Positions 38,288 to 49,796 of a stretch of DNA of 64,000 nt are shown piece after piece. This DNA comes from Zygnema circumcarinatum (taxonomy: Eukaryota; Streptophyta; Zygnematophyceae; Zygnematales; Zygnemataceae). Each line of letters opens with the position of its first letter. The stretch's first letter is position 1. A program made the position numbers and the translations under genes. The notes below the pieces were generated by a model. It saw nothing but the letters and a program-made list of their open reading frames with translations. It made no database searches and had not been told where the DNA came from. The DNA is taken from positions 1,654,886 through 1,718,885 of the forward strand of contig CM074817.1 of assembly GCA_037447605.1 (NCBI GenBank), read 5' to 3'.

Positions 38288-41200
38288 TTACTCTTCCAGA
38301 GCAAAGACCACGAAGGTGTCCATCAGAGACCAGCGGCGGAGCGCGCCCTTGTTGGGCGGGTTGATGACGGCCTTGTCGCCGGCCTCCAGGCGGTATCCGA
38401 TCATGATCTCCATCCGCTTGCGCGCGCGCACCATGACCTCCAGGAAGCTCAGCTCCTCTTCGTCGTACACGTAGAACCCCGCCGGTCGTATGTACATCTC
38501 GTTGCCCTGAATGCCGCCATTCCATTATTCGCCTCCCGATCAGCTCCCTCCTTTCCCCCTTCCCCCCTCCTTTCCCCCTTCCTTTCCCCCTCCCTTTCCC
38601 CCTTCCTTTCCCCCTCCCTTTCCCCCTTCCTTTCCCTCGTCCTTTCCCCCTCCCTTTCCCCCTTTTCTCTCCCTCTCCCTCTTCCATTCCCACTCCCTCT
38701 ACCCCTCCCCATTTTCATTACCTCCTCTGCGAAGAGCTCCTCCAACACACGATTGATTTCGCGATCCTCCGCCACCTGGCCATTGCCATCACCTCACGGC
38801 ACAGCACCTGGTCAGAAGAAGCAGCTGCTCACACCCCCCTTAAAGGCAACATATGTGCCCTGAAACGAATGTATTCCTAACAAATATGTAACGAAGCGAC
38901 ATATTTGTGATGAGATGAGAATGCGCGAGCACTTGGTTTGAACGAGTTCCCACCATAGCCAGCGCCATGGAAACAAGCTCATTACTGAGAACGTAGTCGC
39001 TGATTTTCGAGACTGAAACAAGACTCCGCGTGCGGGAGTCGAGAATTTCGCTGATTATGATGGACTTGCTGGACAACTGTTGCATTTGGCGCACCCATGT
39101 TGCTCTTGCGGTTTTGTTGTAGGGCATCCGCTTGGACTGCAGGCACGCAGAAGGGGTGACAACGTTAGACGGTGAAAGAGACCGTCCAATCAGAACATGG
39201 AACACATGTCCAGGTCGCCGATCCACTAAAGTACGATGGCTTACACAAAGCAGCGGCAAAACCCTTCTTCCCTCACTTGAATATCACGAATGAGAAGCAG
39301 AGTTGCGAGGGAGCGCGAGTCAGCGTTCATCACAGTGTCCTCCATCGCCTCGTCTGCAAGAATTAAAATCTGCAAGTGATACAAAGACGGGCTGGAAAAG
39401 GAAGTGAGTGGCGGAGGAAGGAGAAATTGTTTCCTCAAAGATGAGGATACATGTACTTAAAAAGGAAAGGTCGTCGGTTTGATCAAACATGTAGCATGAC
39501 TGTGCTGATGACTGTTCTGCAGCTTACCGAATCAAAGTTTTCCAAAGGAAGGCTTTCCAGGTGACGCCGAATGACTGCATTCCCAACACGGTGTTCTATG
39601 CGAATGTTCACCAGTTCCTCCAGCCCTCCCTCCCGCAGCCGTGATTCCCGCTCTTCAATTGGCACATCAGAGAACATCCAAAGTTCCGACCCTCTCGCCA
39701 AAAATGCCTCCAACACCTGCCCTCCCTCTCTCCCACCATCATTTCTGTAAGCTGCAGATGCTATCACTGACCTCAATTTGAGAAAATTCATTTTTTGGGT
39801 ATGTCAACTGAATACGCACTGTGATCATGTCATCGATATCTCGTCTCCATCCACAGAAGAGAATTTTTTCCGGCATTTTTGGGGGTACAGCCACATCAGG
39901 GAGATTCCCTCTCCTTATCTGCGGGAGTGGACCTGGTGCATACGAGTTTTCATCTTCTGCTACCACTAGGAGTGCGTCCTTTGGTTTCAAAACATATGAA
40001 TCGGGGGGGTTCAACATGATGCGTCCTCCATCGGCAGCAATGCGAACTCCGCAGGGTATGGCCTCCGGGAAGGAAATGAACACATCCCCAAAAGTCATGC
40101 CTGCCAGATTTTGCCAACACTTCATATAAAACTCACAGCTTTCAAACCCTAAAATGTCCTCCCAAATTTGTGCAAGCCCGGGCTGCCTTGCACACTGAAT
40201 CATAAGGCGGCCAATGACATCGTGTGCTACCACAGTCTCTACCAGCTGCCCTCCCACCATCTGCAGCAACCACGCTGGGCCCCCCCTTTTGCCCCCATCA
40301 ACACTTAGCCACTTAGGGCATTTGAGGGGGTAGTTAAGAGTGTGTGACCTTGCTGATCATTAATCAACTGTACATAAATACACTTATTGCAGGTTTTCAA
40401 CAGCGTAGAAATTTTTTATCCAACAAGTCGACCATTTGTGCCTTTCCTGAGTCCTTGTGACCCTGTGGGGCATTCTAAGCATGCATCAAATTCACCAACG
40501 AGGCAGAACTCACACCTTACCTTCACAAGCTGCTCATTGTCGAGGTCGCTCAGTTCGACCACTATGTGGCCACGCAGACCTTCTCGAACACCTGTAAGAC
40601 TAAGAACTACTCGTAAAGCCCTTGCATCTGATTGGTCCGCATTTTCCACCTCAGCAAGAACAATGATAGCACGAGCTGTCGAAACCGACACTTTTTTAAG
40701 GTCTGCGACAACAAGGGGAGAGCCGGAGCGGCAAATGACGGATGTGCCCAAAAAGTCGAACTCCAATTTTGCAATCTCACTCTCCATTTCCTCCTTCTCC
40801 CGCTCCGCGAGCACCACTACTACTCCACCTCCAATGCTTTGATTTGCTACTGCAAGCTGCTTGATCATGGGGCCCTGCAGATGGCAAAAATAAATAAACA
40901 AGTGACTTAAACCATCATGCTACTGGTTGTTTCTGGTTTCAAGCATTTTTTTATCCACCTAGAAGTCGACAGTCCTCTCCCTGTCCTACGATGTTTTAAC
41001 GGAAATCAACAGAGGATAGGTACAAGGAGCATGGCTTACCAGCTTGTCACTCCACCCAAGCACGAGCGTATGGTTGCTCTCAATCACCTCACTTTTACCC
41101 TTCCGAAGGGAGTCTACCTTTTCCGAAATTGCATCCGATACAAGTCCAAGCATGAGTGCGAAGATGAGCATTCCCCCAAAGCTAATAGTTATGCTCACAA

Positions 41201-44200
41201 TGCGCGGCCCTACGCCTTTTGAGTCCGCGTGGTTTCCCGCATCCGCTACAAATGTCCAAGCAGCCCAAGTGGCTTCACTCAGAGTTTGGTCGGAGCTAAC
41301 TGCATAAAGAGCCAATCCTCCAAGAGATATTCTGAAGTGCCGCAATAGAACAAAAAAAAAAAAAAAACAATACATTACAAAACAGACAGTGAACTTCTGG
41401 ACGCTGCCAGAGATCAGAAACTACCTTGCAACTGCTCCTTTCTTTTGTACAACCGAAGTGATGGGAAAAGGTAAGAAAAGCAGGTTCGATTCCTAGATGC
41501 TGATGAGGGACAACGAGCATAGGAGACTGTTGCATTCATCGGCTTCTTGTCTTGAAAAAGGAAAGGAAGCAAAATCTCTTTCCCAGACATTCTGAACTGA
41601 TTAAGTAGTGTGTAAATCAAATGCTTGGCTCAAGGATAGAGATGAGTGGAATGTCCTTCACTATCTTTACGATATACATTCATCTGAATTCTTTCTTGCC
41701 CTCCAAGGTGCTCTGCCTGAAGGCAGGGGTTGGTTAATTGAAAAGACCTTCCCCTTCTCCCTCTAACGATGACAACATCAAGGTAAAATAAAATTTATTT
41801 TCTCTCCCACACGGCTGCGGAAGTTTGCCTGTGGATATCTTAGTCTTGGAACTATGACCCCATCATGTTTGGGCTGCAAATTGCAGACTCACAGGAGAGT
41901 CGTAGCCCCCAGTAATGCGAGCGGCTTCACCCAAGAATAAGTTGAAAAGAGAACGTCAACACGGTATGCAAGACGCTTGCTTAAAGGCACCTCTTCGTCA
42001 CCTCCAGCTCCTTCCCCCACCTTCCCTGTAAATAATATGCCAAGACCTAATCGCGGAAGCTGGTCGACATAGTGCAGGAGTAGCACAGGTAGCACCAGTG
42101 ACACAATTGATACTGTTAATGCGAGCCCTCTCCATCCTCTGTCATCGGTATGAGCAGTGCCACTCATCTCCTCGACGGGTGATAGCGGTTCTTCTTCTTC
42201 TGAGCCGGATGATTTGAAGGAGGGGGGGAGTACGCAAGTTTGGGAAGATGGTGTTGCTCTGACAAGCATACCTTCGCTAAGGCTACTCTGAAGAGCCTGC
42301 ACTGTCCTCTGTAGAATTGTATTCACAAAGTGCACACAATAGATGTTCAATCACTCCATAGTGTCAGAAAAAGGGTCAGTGGTTTTCTAAGGGCTTTAGA
42401 ATATTGCTAAGAAAACGAAGCACACATGAGGGGATTCCAAAGAAACGTAAGCAACTTCAGAGAGGCTCGAGTAGTTAGGAGACAGTGGTAGCACACCTGC
42501 AGCTCCGTGATTTTCCAGGTCAATACAAAAACAAATATGCACATACACGTCATCTGCACAGCAGACACCAGGCCCCGAATTTCAAACGTTTAGGCCTCTC
42601 CTGGCCAAACTTAGAAGTTGCAGATTCAAATTTTGGCCCTCGCTTGCAAGTCAGGGTTTTGCTCCTATGACTTTTAAATTCCTTTATTACACAACCAAGA
42701 ATTGGGCTGGGGTAATAGAAGCATGACAGTAATAGCTAGATATCGCTTCCGCAGAATCACCGGGATGCAACCTTAACCTTCCTACATGCTGCTATATTGC
42801 AGGGCCAGAGCTCGACCGCACCAGAAAACCAATCAAACTTGAAGACGAGAAAAAAGAATGACTTGTTGAAGGCGCCCTTTCATACAGCCAGGGAGCCGGA
42901 GAAGCTGCAGCAGCAACAGGGGGACTCGCTGCCCAGCCTGCAGGAATCTCCTTTCCAGAAGTTGTGCTCTCTCGCAAGGGCCTCCTGCCACTCTCTATAC
43001 TTGAAAGCGATCTCCTGGAATCACTCGCACTCTGCTCCCTAACCTCCCCAATCTCTCCTCCTACCGGAGCATCTAGTCGCATACTTCTATCACTACCTTT
43101 GAATTCTGCAACTGTCTCTCCCACTCCATTGACCGTTGCTTTCGGAGTCGATCCTCTGCTTGAAGGGCTGAGACCTGACCCCCCTGCTTGTCTTAAATCT
43201 GCTCCAATTCTTGCAGTTATTGGCTTTAACCAACCCCGAGGCTTTAGTTCCTCTGCACCAGGGCTTGCAGCCCGCGCACTCGGAGACACTGACCCTCCAT
43301 CTGAGCGACGCTTTAACAAATCCATTTGAAGCGAAAAAAGTCCTGAAGAAGAAGGTGAAAAGGAGTTATTTGCTGCTCTCGCATCTCCCTGCTCCTGAGA
43401 AGCTGAAACTTGAACGCGCTGAGCTCCCGCTCCAGAGGACGCCGGTGCAGAATTTATCCGCTCCAGCACTAAAGCTCGCTGAATATGAGCTTCTCCACTC
43501 TCTCTCCCTTCCCCGCTGGCAACCGCCTGCACCGCTGCAACTGCTGAAGCAGCTGCTTCAGCGGTGCTGTTAGTGACGCCACCTGTGCCACTAGCAATGC
43601 TCCCTGCCGTATCAGCATTGCTTCCTGAAGCTCCACCTGCAGCATTTCCTGCAGAAGAGCTCGTTCTCCCTGCAGAACTGATGCGTCTGAGCACCGGTTT
43701 TAGGTTTCCAGGAAGCCCTGCGGAGCTTCGGGGGCTGTCCAAGGGGGCTGCATGGTGCGGAAGGGAGAGGGAATTCCTGAACAGGCGAGGGTCGGCCCTG
43801 CTTGCCCACTGCAGCATCCCTGAGTCGCTGCTGCTGGGCTCCATGGAAGCTCCGTTCCGTTCCAGCCATGAAATTGGGCCACGCCGCAGCGCATGGCGGC
43901 GAGCAGGAAATGCAGTCACGCTGTCGTCAGAGGCCACCTGCTTCGGCCTCGACATTCCCTGAACGCTCTCATTCGCCACGCCCCTCCTCACGCCAGGCGC
44001 CGCTCTCCCAGGAGAGAGAGTGAGAGCTGGGAGGGAGGGAGAGCGAGTGGCAGACCGATGTGTGGGAGATGAAGGACGACGGAGAGAACCGGAGAGAGGG
44101 AGAGGGAGATGGAGAGGGAGGGAGCGGCGTTTGACTAAGCCTGGAGGCGCGCTTTTGCCCCCCGGGAAGGTCAAGCGACAGACGCTCCATGCACATAGTT

Positions 44201-44243
44201 CCGTTTCCTCTGACGGCGTAACTGCCGGAACGCCATGCGACAC
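38288..44243 (-). CDS. CASTOR/POLLUX-type ion channel
   Basis: Channel of the CASTOR/POLLUX (DMI1) family, which in legumes acts at the nuclear envelope in symbiotic calcium spiking and occurs widely in green plants. Ten minus-strand exons: 42822-44243, 41893-42308, 41040-41331, 40521-40874, 39820-40260, 39528-39716, 39277-39369, 38954-39136, 38722-38775, 38288-38506; 1220 residues from the ATG at 44243, or 1124 from that at 43955. The N-terminus is a long Ser/Ala/Arg-rich tail. Transmembrane segments surround the pore helix and filter WTFVADAGNHAD, followed by SFGGMLIFALMLGLVSDAISEK. The C-terminal RCK-like gating region has RSGSPLVVADLKKVSVS, NADQSDARALR, HIVVELSDLD, ILFCGWRRDIDDM and SKISDYVLSNELVSMALAM. 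The filter AGNH matches the CASTOR form. The exon 1-2 junction is the least certain. Confidence 0.94.
38545..38690. repeat. Pyrimidine minisatellite in the last intron of the channel gene
   Basis: Units of about 22 bp, alternating CCCCCTTCCTTTC and CCCCCTCCCTTTC, repeat roughly five times on the plus strand. The block lies inside the final intron (38507-38721) of the CASTOR/POLLUX gene, near the acceptor in terms of the minus strand. It makes long but meaningless open frames on both strands. Confidence 0.75.
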
Positions 44244-45464
44244 ATGTCACCCTCCCGTCTATCAAAAAGACAAAATAGTACGAATGACTTTGAGGTTTTG
44301 GACGTGTGAAGCGGCCACGTGGCGGAATTTTAGAAGGCGAAGCTACGTGGCGGATAGAGAGAGGCTGACGGACATGCCGAGAAATCGCACAGGGAACCTG
44401 GTCACAGTTACTGAACGGGATGTGGCAGTCCCGTGGCTTGTGGCCGTCACATTCAAAAAGAATGATCCTACTCCTAAACCTTATCCCCGTTCAAAACCTC
44501 CAAACAGCAAAGCTCAATCCCTAGGAAGACCCTCAGAACTCTCCCTCTCTCTCCTTTTCTCTCTCTCTGACTTTGTTCCCCCCTCTTTCTCTCCCTCACA
44601 GTCTCTCTCTCTCTGACTCCCTGTCTTTGCTCGGAACTTTTCGAAGTATCAAATTCTGAATTTCAGTAAACCCTGCAACAAATGTGTCCCCTTAAGAAAT
44701 CGAAAACTCAGGGGGTACATACGGACCCTCAAACGCTAGAGATTGGAAGGAACGGCAAGACATGTGCGAATCGGTTTCCAGTTCAGTATAGTTAAGTGCA
44801 GTTCCGTTGCGTTCAATAGCGCATACGTCTTATCCAACCAATTCAGAATGTTCCGTTTCTATCCGTTCTCCTCCATTACGTCCAGTTCAGCTCAGTTCCA
44901 TCCAATCTAGTTCAGTTCAGTCAAGTTCAGTACAATGTCGTTGCGTTGTGTAGAACAGCTCACCGCGTTCTATGTGGCGCTTGGAGAGCTTCCCGAGCGG
45001 CATTGATTGGCCACGTTGATCTCAAACTCCATCATGGCCATCCTGCATGCGAGGGCTTTGCGTTGAACATAGGGTGTTGGGTGTTGGAGGCAAATCATTG
45101 AGAGTGTTTGAAACATACTTATTGAGAGTTTAAGAAAATATTGGGTTTATTAGAGTAGGCTTTGACACTTGTGGTTTAATGGTAAAAGGGTATTTCTCTT
45201 TTTGCTGAATCCTCGAATGCGAACAATGAACAACAAGACGCGGATTTCGACAAACGAAGCACCTGAAAGTTTCGATATCAACAATGATCTTAAGATGGCT
45301 GGCCAATCGCTGGTCCAGGCTGCTCCGGCTGCCAGCCGGCACCCTCTCCTTGGTCCTCGTATCGCGAAAACTCAAATTCAAATGGATATGGGCTTGCCGA
45401 TACGACACGATACAATACGATACGATACGTGCCGGAGAGGGCGTGCCTTCGCCCGCGCCGGGTC
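44244..45464. other. Intergenic region upstream of the channel and transferrin-like genes
   Basis: There is no gene. A CT-rich tract lies at 44536-44620. A degenerate CAGTTCAGTT-type repeat runs from about 44775 to 44940. A GATACG-type run lies at 45404-45431. The region separates two divergent genes, so it holds promoters for both. No core promoter element could be assigned. Confidence 0.45.
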
Positions 45465-45549
45465 GGACCAACCATTAGATCGTGCAACCATTGGAGCAGT
45501 CAACCATTGGATAGGTCAACCATTGGCACGGTCAACCATTGGAAGGCGC
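45465..45549 (+). repeat. Five tandem CAACCATTGG units upstream of the transferrin-like gene
   Basis: Units of 16-17 bp share the core TCAACCATTGG: ACCAACCATTAGATC, GCAACCATTGGAGCA, then three TCAACCATTGG units. Four of five carry ATTGG, the inverted CCAAT box, at regular spacing close to 1.5 helical turns. They end about 108 bp before the ATG at 45657, a plausible place for a promoter array. Function is inferred. Confidence 0.6.
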
Positions 45550-45656
45550 GCTCGCTTGCTTGCTCGCAACCGTTGGTTGTTTCACCTTGAAGCATTCCGC
45601 CGACCGCCTGGCCTCCCTCCCTCCCTCGTGGAGCCTGCTTACTCCTTCAAGCAGCA

Positions 45657-47949
45657 ATGGCGCCATGGCGAGCTCTGGCGCTGCTGCTTCTCTTGCCTCT
45701 CCTGCTCCCCTGCGCGCGAGGTATCTGCCTTCATGCAAGCCTAGGAATCATGGGCCGTTTCGATGCGTGTGACGGCTGTCGTTTGTTGCGTTTTCCCACT
45801 GCTGCTTACGCTGATCGTGTGGTTTTCTGGAGGGATCGCAGGTGACTTGGCTCCTAGTCCAGCAGAAGGGTCTGATTTTGACAGCGCGAATGTTAATTCT
45901 GATTCTGATGATGAACCTGAAGCCCCTCTTCCATCCCCCCCAAGCCCGCTTCTTCCTGATTCCTCCCCTCCCCCCTCTTCCCCACAAGCATCAGAGGACG
46001 AAGCGACGACCGTGCAGAAAGTGCGCTGGTGTACTACCTCCCTGGGAGAGCTTTCCTTCTGCAAGGACGTCCTGCCAGTTCTGACGGTGGAGGGAAAGCA
46101 AGAGTGGTCCTGGTAAATTCCTGCACAGTTGAGTTTTTAGTGAAGATGGAAGCGCTGCATTTGGTTAGCTTCTTTCTGTTGGATTAAGAAACATTACTCG
46201 GTAAGGCTCGTTGAGTTTGGTCGGATTTCTTAGGTGAATGGGCAGTACCCTCAGCTGTAATGCAGCATGCAGTTGTATCGGAAAAGGCAGTGGAGTGGTA
46301 TAGGTTGAGGGTGGAAGTGGAGATGCAGCTGAAAACGGGTTGAATTTGTGTTGCAATGCTCTAGACTTTCGCCCTTCAATGGGGGCATACGGGAGGCTGA
46401 GATGACAACATTTGCAGAAGCTTTGTATTTGGGCGCTGTGAACAGTGTGACAAGGAACAGTCCGTTCGCCTGCATGGACGCCATTGGGCAAGGGGAGGCG
46501 GAACTCATAAGTCTGGAAGCCGGGCTTGCCTATCATGCCTTCGCTAATCGCTCGATGAAGGCTATAATGATGGAGATGATTGGCCGCGATCCTGAATACG
46601 ATGCTGTGGCGGTGGTTAAGAAAACTATCTGTGAAGGACGTCCGGGTTTAACGTTCACCGATTTGCAAGAAATGCGTTCTTGCCATGGCTCCTATTGGTC
46701 AGCTGCTGGCTGGGATATCCCTCTGGAAGCACTTATAAGTTCAGGGGCCATAGACCCGAAAGAGGCCAATGAGACTCCGGGGATAAATTTTGATATTACC
46801 CTTTTTTCAAATTTCTTTGGAGGGAGCTGTGCCCCGGGGGACAGAGATAGCCGACGTCTCTGCTCCGCCTGCTTAGTTCAGGAAACAGAGGGGCCTTGTG
46901 ATTTTTCAGATCCTTATGCGGGTTCAGCAGGGGCCTTCCGCTGCCTTGTAGAGGACGCTGGTGAAGTAGCTTTCACGCGCACCCCTATTGTGTCGAGATT
47001 CTCAGCTGGAGGATTGTTGGAGCAAAGTTGGTCAACCCTGCCGTCAACCGAGTTTATGTATGTGGAGGCTCCATTCTTGCCAAAATTCCTGTGTTTTTTT
47101 TCTCATCGCTTACTCTGAAAAGGATTCCTGATCGTATTGGACTGTCTCCTGCTGAAGTCACCTTTCCTTTCTTTGTGAATTCCTGGTGGTCATTTCGCAG
47201 GTATATTTGCCCAGGAGGTGGTTGCGCGCAAGCGACGGACAATCCGAGCTATTACAATTGCTCGTAAGCTGCTCTTGCCCTGATCCCCAGTGAACATATC
47301 TGCCGCCTTAAGCGGCAAGCTGAGGGCGTATAACAAAAGCTAACATTTGAAAAATGCAAAGTGCATGCGGCTGATTTTTCAGACGAGTAATGTCAACATC
47401 ATGGCAGCTGAAGGGTATCCCTGAGAGCGAAGCAGCAGAAAGTTGCTTCTACGGAGAGGTTTATTGACTGTGCTGTACGGGAGGACGGGGCACGTACAGT
47501 CTTGGAAAAGTGGCTACCAATATGGTTATGACGCGCAATGCGATATCGGAACGTGATAGACAGTCTATAGTTACACGCTTGCAAGAAGCTGCAAGCATCG
47601 CCAAGTGGACATACTCTCTATTTGTTGGTACAAATGCACATAGTTATCTTCTCAGCAGCAGGTGCATACCTGATCCTTATTTTAATTCAAGCTTTTGAAC
47701 CTTCCAAATTACGAGGCATGCGCTTTCTATAGTGTTGGACTTAAAACAATGTTCTGAAGCAGGGTTGAAAGTGTCCTGATGCTCTTTGGGAAGCCTGGAT
47801 GCAGTGCAGTGGGACTGTTTCCTGTGGATAGGCTCACACGCGAGGTGCTCGGACACGCGGGAGTGATCGCTGAGCGCGTTCACATACTAAACGAGCACAC
47901 CACGACATTACCAAATGAGGATTCCAGTTCAGGTGAAGACCACGAGTGA
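45657..47949 (+). CDS. Secreted transferrin-like protein, single lobe
   Basis: Exons: 45657-45720, 45842-46103, 46365-47057, 47201-47263, 47500-47604, 47763-47949; phases agree and give 457 residues. A signal peptide (residues 1-22, leucine-rich, ending ARG) is followed by an acidic Pro/Ser linker to residue 81. The transferrin domain then starts VRWCTTS and shows AGLAY, DAVAVVKK, SCHGSYWSAAGWDIP, FFGGSCAPG, AGAFRCLVEDAGEVAF, YICPGGGCA and a long helix ending LQEAASIAK. Transferrins bind ferric iron with carbonate. Here, by alignment from memory, one tyrosine ligand (EYDAVAVV) is kept, while the aspartate (SLEAGL), the second tyrosine (GSAGAF) and the anion-binding arginine appear replaced. 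Iron binding is therefore uncertain. The exon 2-3 junction is tentative, and the last exon has no family match. Confidence 0.8.
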
Positions 47950-49796
47950 ACTGTAATGCACATGTCCTGCTGCACTAGTCACTACATTTGGGTCTATTGG
48001 CTTTCACTTGAGGGAAAGTTGATAAGAAGGTTTTGAGAGCAAAGCTGCAGGCATGATGCGGTTTACGTGGAGCTGGACGCCTTTGCTTCTATCAATTTTG
48101 GCACTTCTAGGAACTTTATTACTCTGAGGAGTAACTTTACAGGTGTGTTATACTCTCATTAGAGAACCGGGAGGCTTTGGCCTTTGCACATTTGCACTGT
48201 TATGTAAAAATTGTTGGTGAAACAGTGAAGTAAAACAGGATGCAGCGAAGTTGGATTTCGTTGTCTGGGTGCATCCTGAGCATGGCAGTTTGCATTGGAG
48301 TTTATCAGTTTGCCCTTTATTCGTCGTGATGAGAGTCTGAGTGGCTAAGTAAAACCGGGCTTTTTCACAGTATTATAGGGTATAAACCACCCCTGACTTT
48401 TGTTGTGCTAATATAATTCTCTTCTGCAATTGTGACGCAGGGCTGCTGCTTCTGGAGTACACTTGAGCTTAAATTAACGATGTTATGCCTTGTCTAGTGG
48501 TTGACCAGCAGAGCTGACTTCAAGGTAGTCGACCATGTCAAAGTCAGCCGGCACTCAGTACGTTTTGCAAAATATTTAGAACTTATGTGAGGTTTTCCTT
48601 GTTTTCGGATTCATGTCATCTACCTTTCAAAAAGTATCATTGGAGCTAAGCAGGTTGTCCTTCCACATGTAGACCAATAAAACAAGTTCTTTCTTGGACT
48701 TCTGTCATCCTTTAATGGCATCCAATGTCGATGCTGACACAGACTGAGAGCAGCAAGGGGATGTTTGATAATCGATTTAACATTGACGGACTCGAAGGGG
48801 TGGGTTTGGCAACTCCTTGTGTAGCGTAGTCTGCAAAAGTGGTGTCACTTGCGTCACTAGTTAGTGTAGTTTAGACTTCGAACCCTTCCTCAGTTCGACT
48901 TTTGTGGTTCTCTGCTTGTCATAAAAATGACTGGTAGACAACGAACTGATCTGATGGAGACAGTCCTGCTATTTGAAAGGCCGTCTTTTGTATGCTTCTG
49001 AACCCCCTAAGGGCAGCAGTGGAGGCAATCGTCTTGATATGGCGGATGTGTTGATGCCCGAGACAAAATTTCTATCCAAGTGCTGCAGAATTGGGGTGAT
49101 GTGCTTGTGTCAGGGCATGCTAAATAGGTCTGCATGGATATAGAGAGTCATGCATGTATGCTGTATGCATGCAGAAGCGGAAGACGATGGAAGAGTAAGA
49201 TGCCTTGTTGTGTTTTTCCATGGCTCTACAACATTATCTTCGAGATGCAAATTAACTGGGAGTGCCATACATTTGTAGTGTTGTAGCGAGAATTTACGAA
49301 CTGCTCATGAGACGGTTCACAAAATTCGAATTAACGTTGGAGCGATGTCAGGAGGAACCCCAAAATCGCATCGCCATATCAACTGCCAAGACACAAGGAA
49401 CGGGCAGTTGCGCTTCCGCAAGTGTGAAGTCAACCTTCGTGCTTGACATCTAAGAATAATTCTCATATGGGAAGCAAGCGAAACAGGAGGCGAATAAAAA
49501 GGGCTATCCTACGGAGCGACGTACTCACTTTGCTAATGTTCCGACCCCGCCTGTCTCGACACCGTGAACAAATATGGAGTGTTGCAGCTCCATTCAGGAA
49601 ATAGACGCCGTATTTACATGTAATGTCTATAGTGATTGGTACAAAAACGTGCAATCTCTCTACTGGAAAACAGTGTGGACCACAGGCTCTCCTGTCTCCT
49701 CGTGTCTCCTCTGCTAGAACAGTGGAACAAATGTAGGCTTTGAAAAACATGGTACATGCTGCAAAGCATTTGCAGCAGAGGAACACCAAGGCTTCA
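47950..49796. other. Intergenic region between transferrin-like and zinc-finger genes
   Basis: About 1.85 kb with no supportable gene. Base composition is even and no repeats stand out. The neighbouring genes converge here, so both 3' untranslated regions are included. Short frames near 49262-49453 and 49463-49807 have no recognisable motif. Confidence 0.5.

Noticed and set aside
38256-38775. Minus- and plus-strand frames with RGKGRGKG or PPSFPP repeats
   Set aside because: They are produced by the pyrimidine minisatellite in the last intron of the CASTOR/POLLUX gene; real exons on either side use a different frame.
41478-41494. GGTTCGATTCC, a perfect tRNA B-box
   Set aside because: The flanking bases do not pair as a T-arm and no acceptor stem or A-box is found at the right distance; it lies in an intron of the channel gene.
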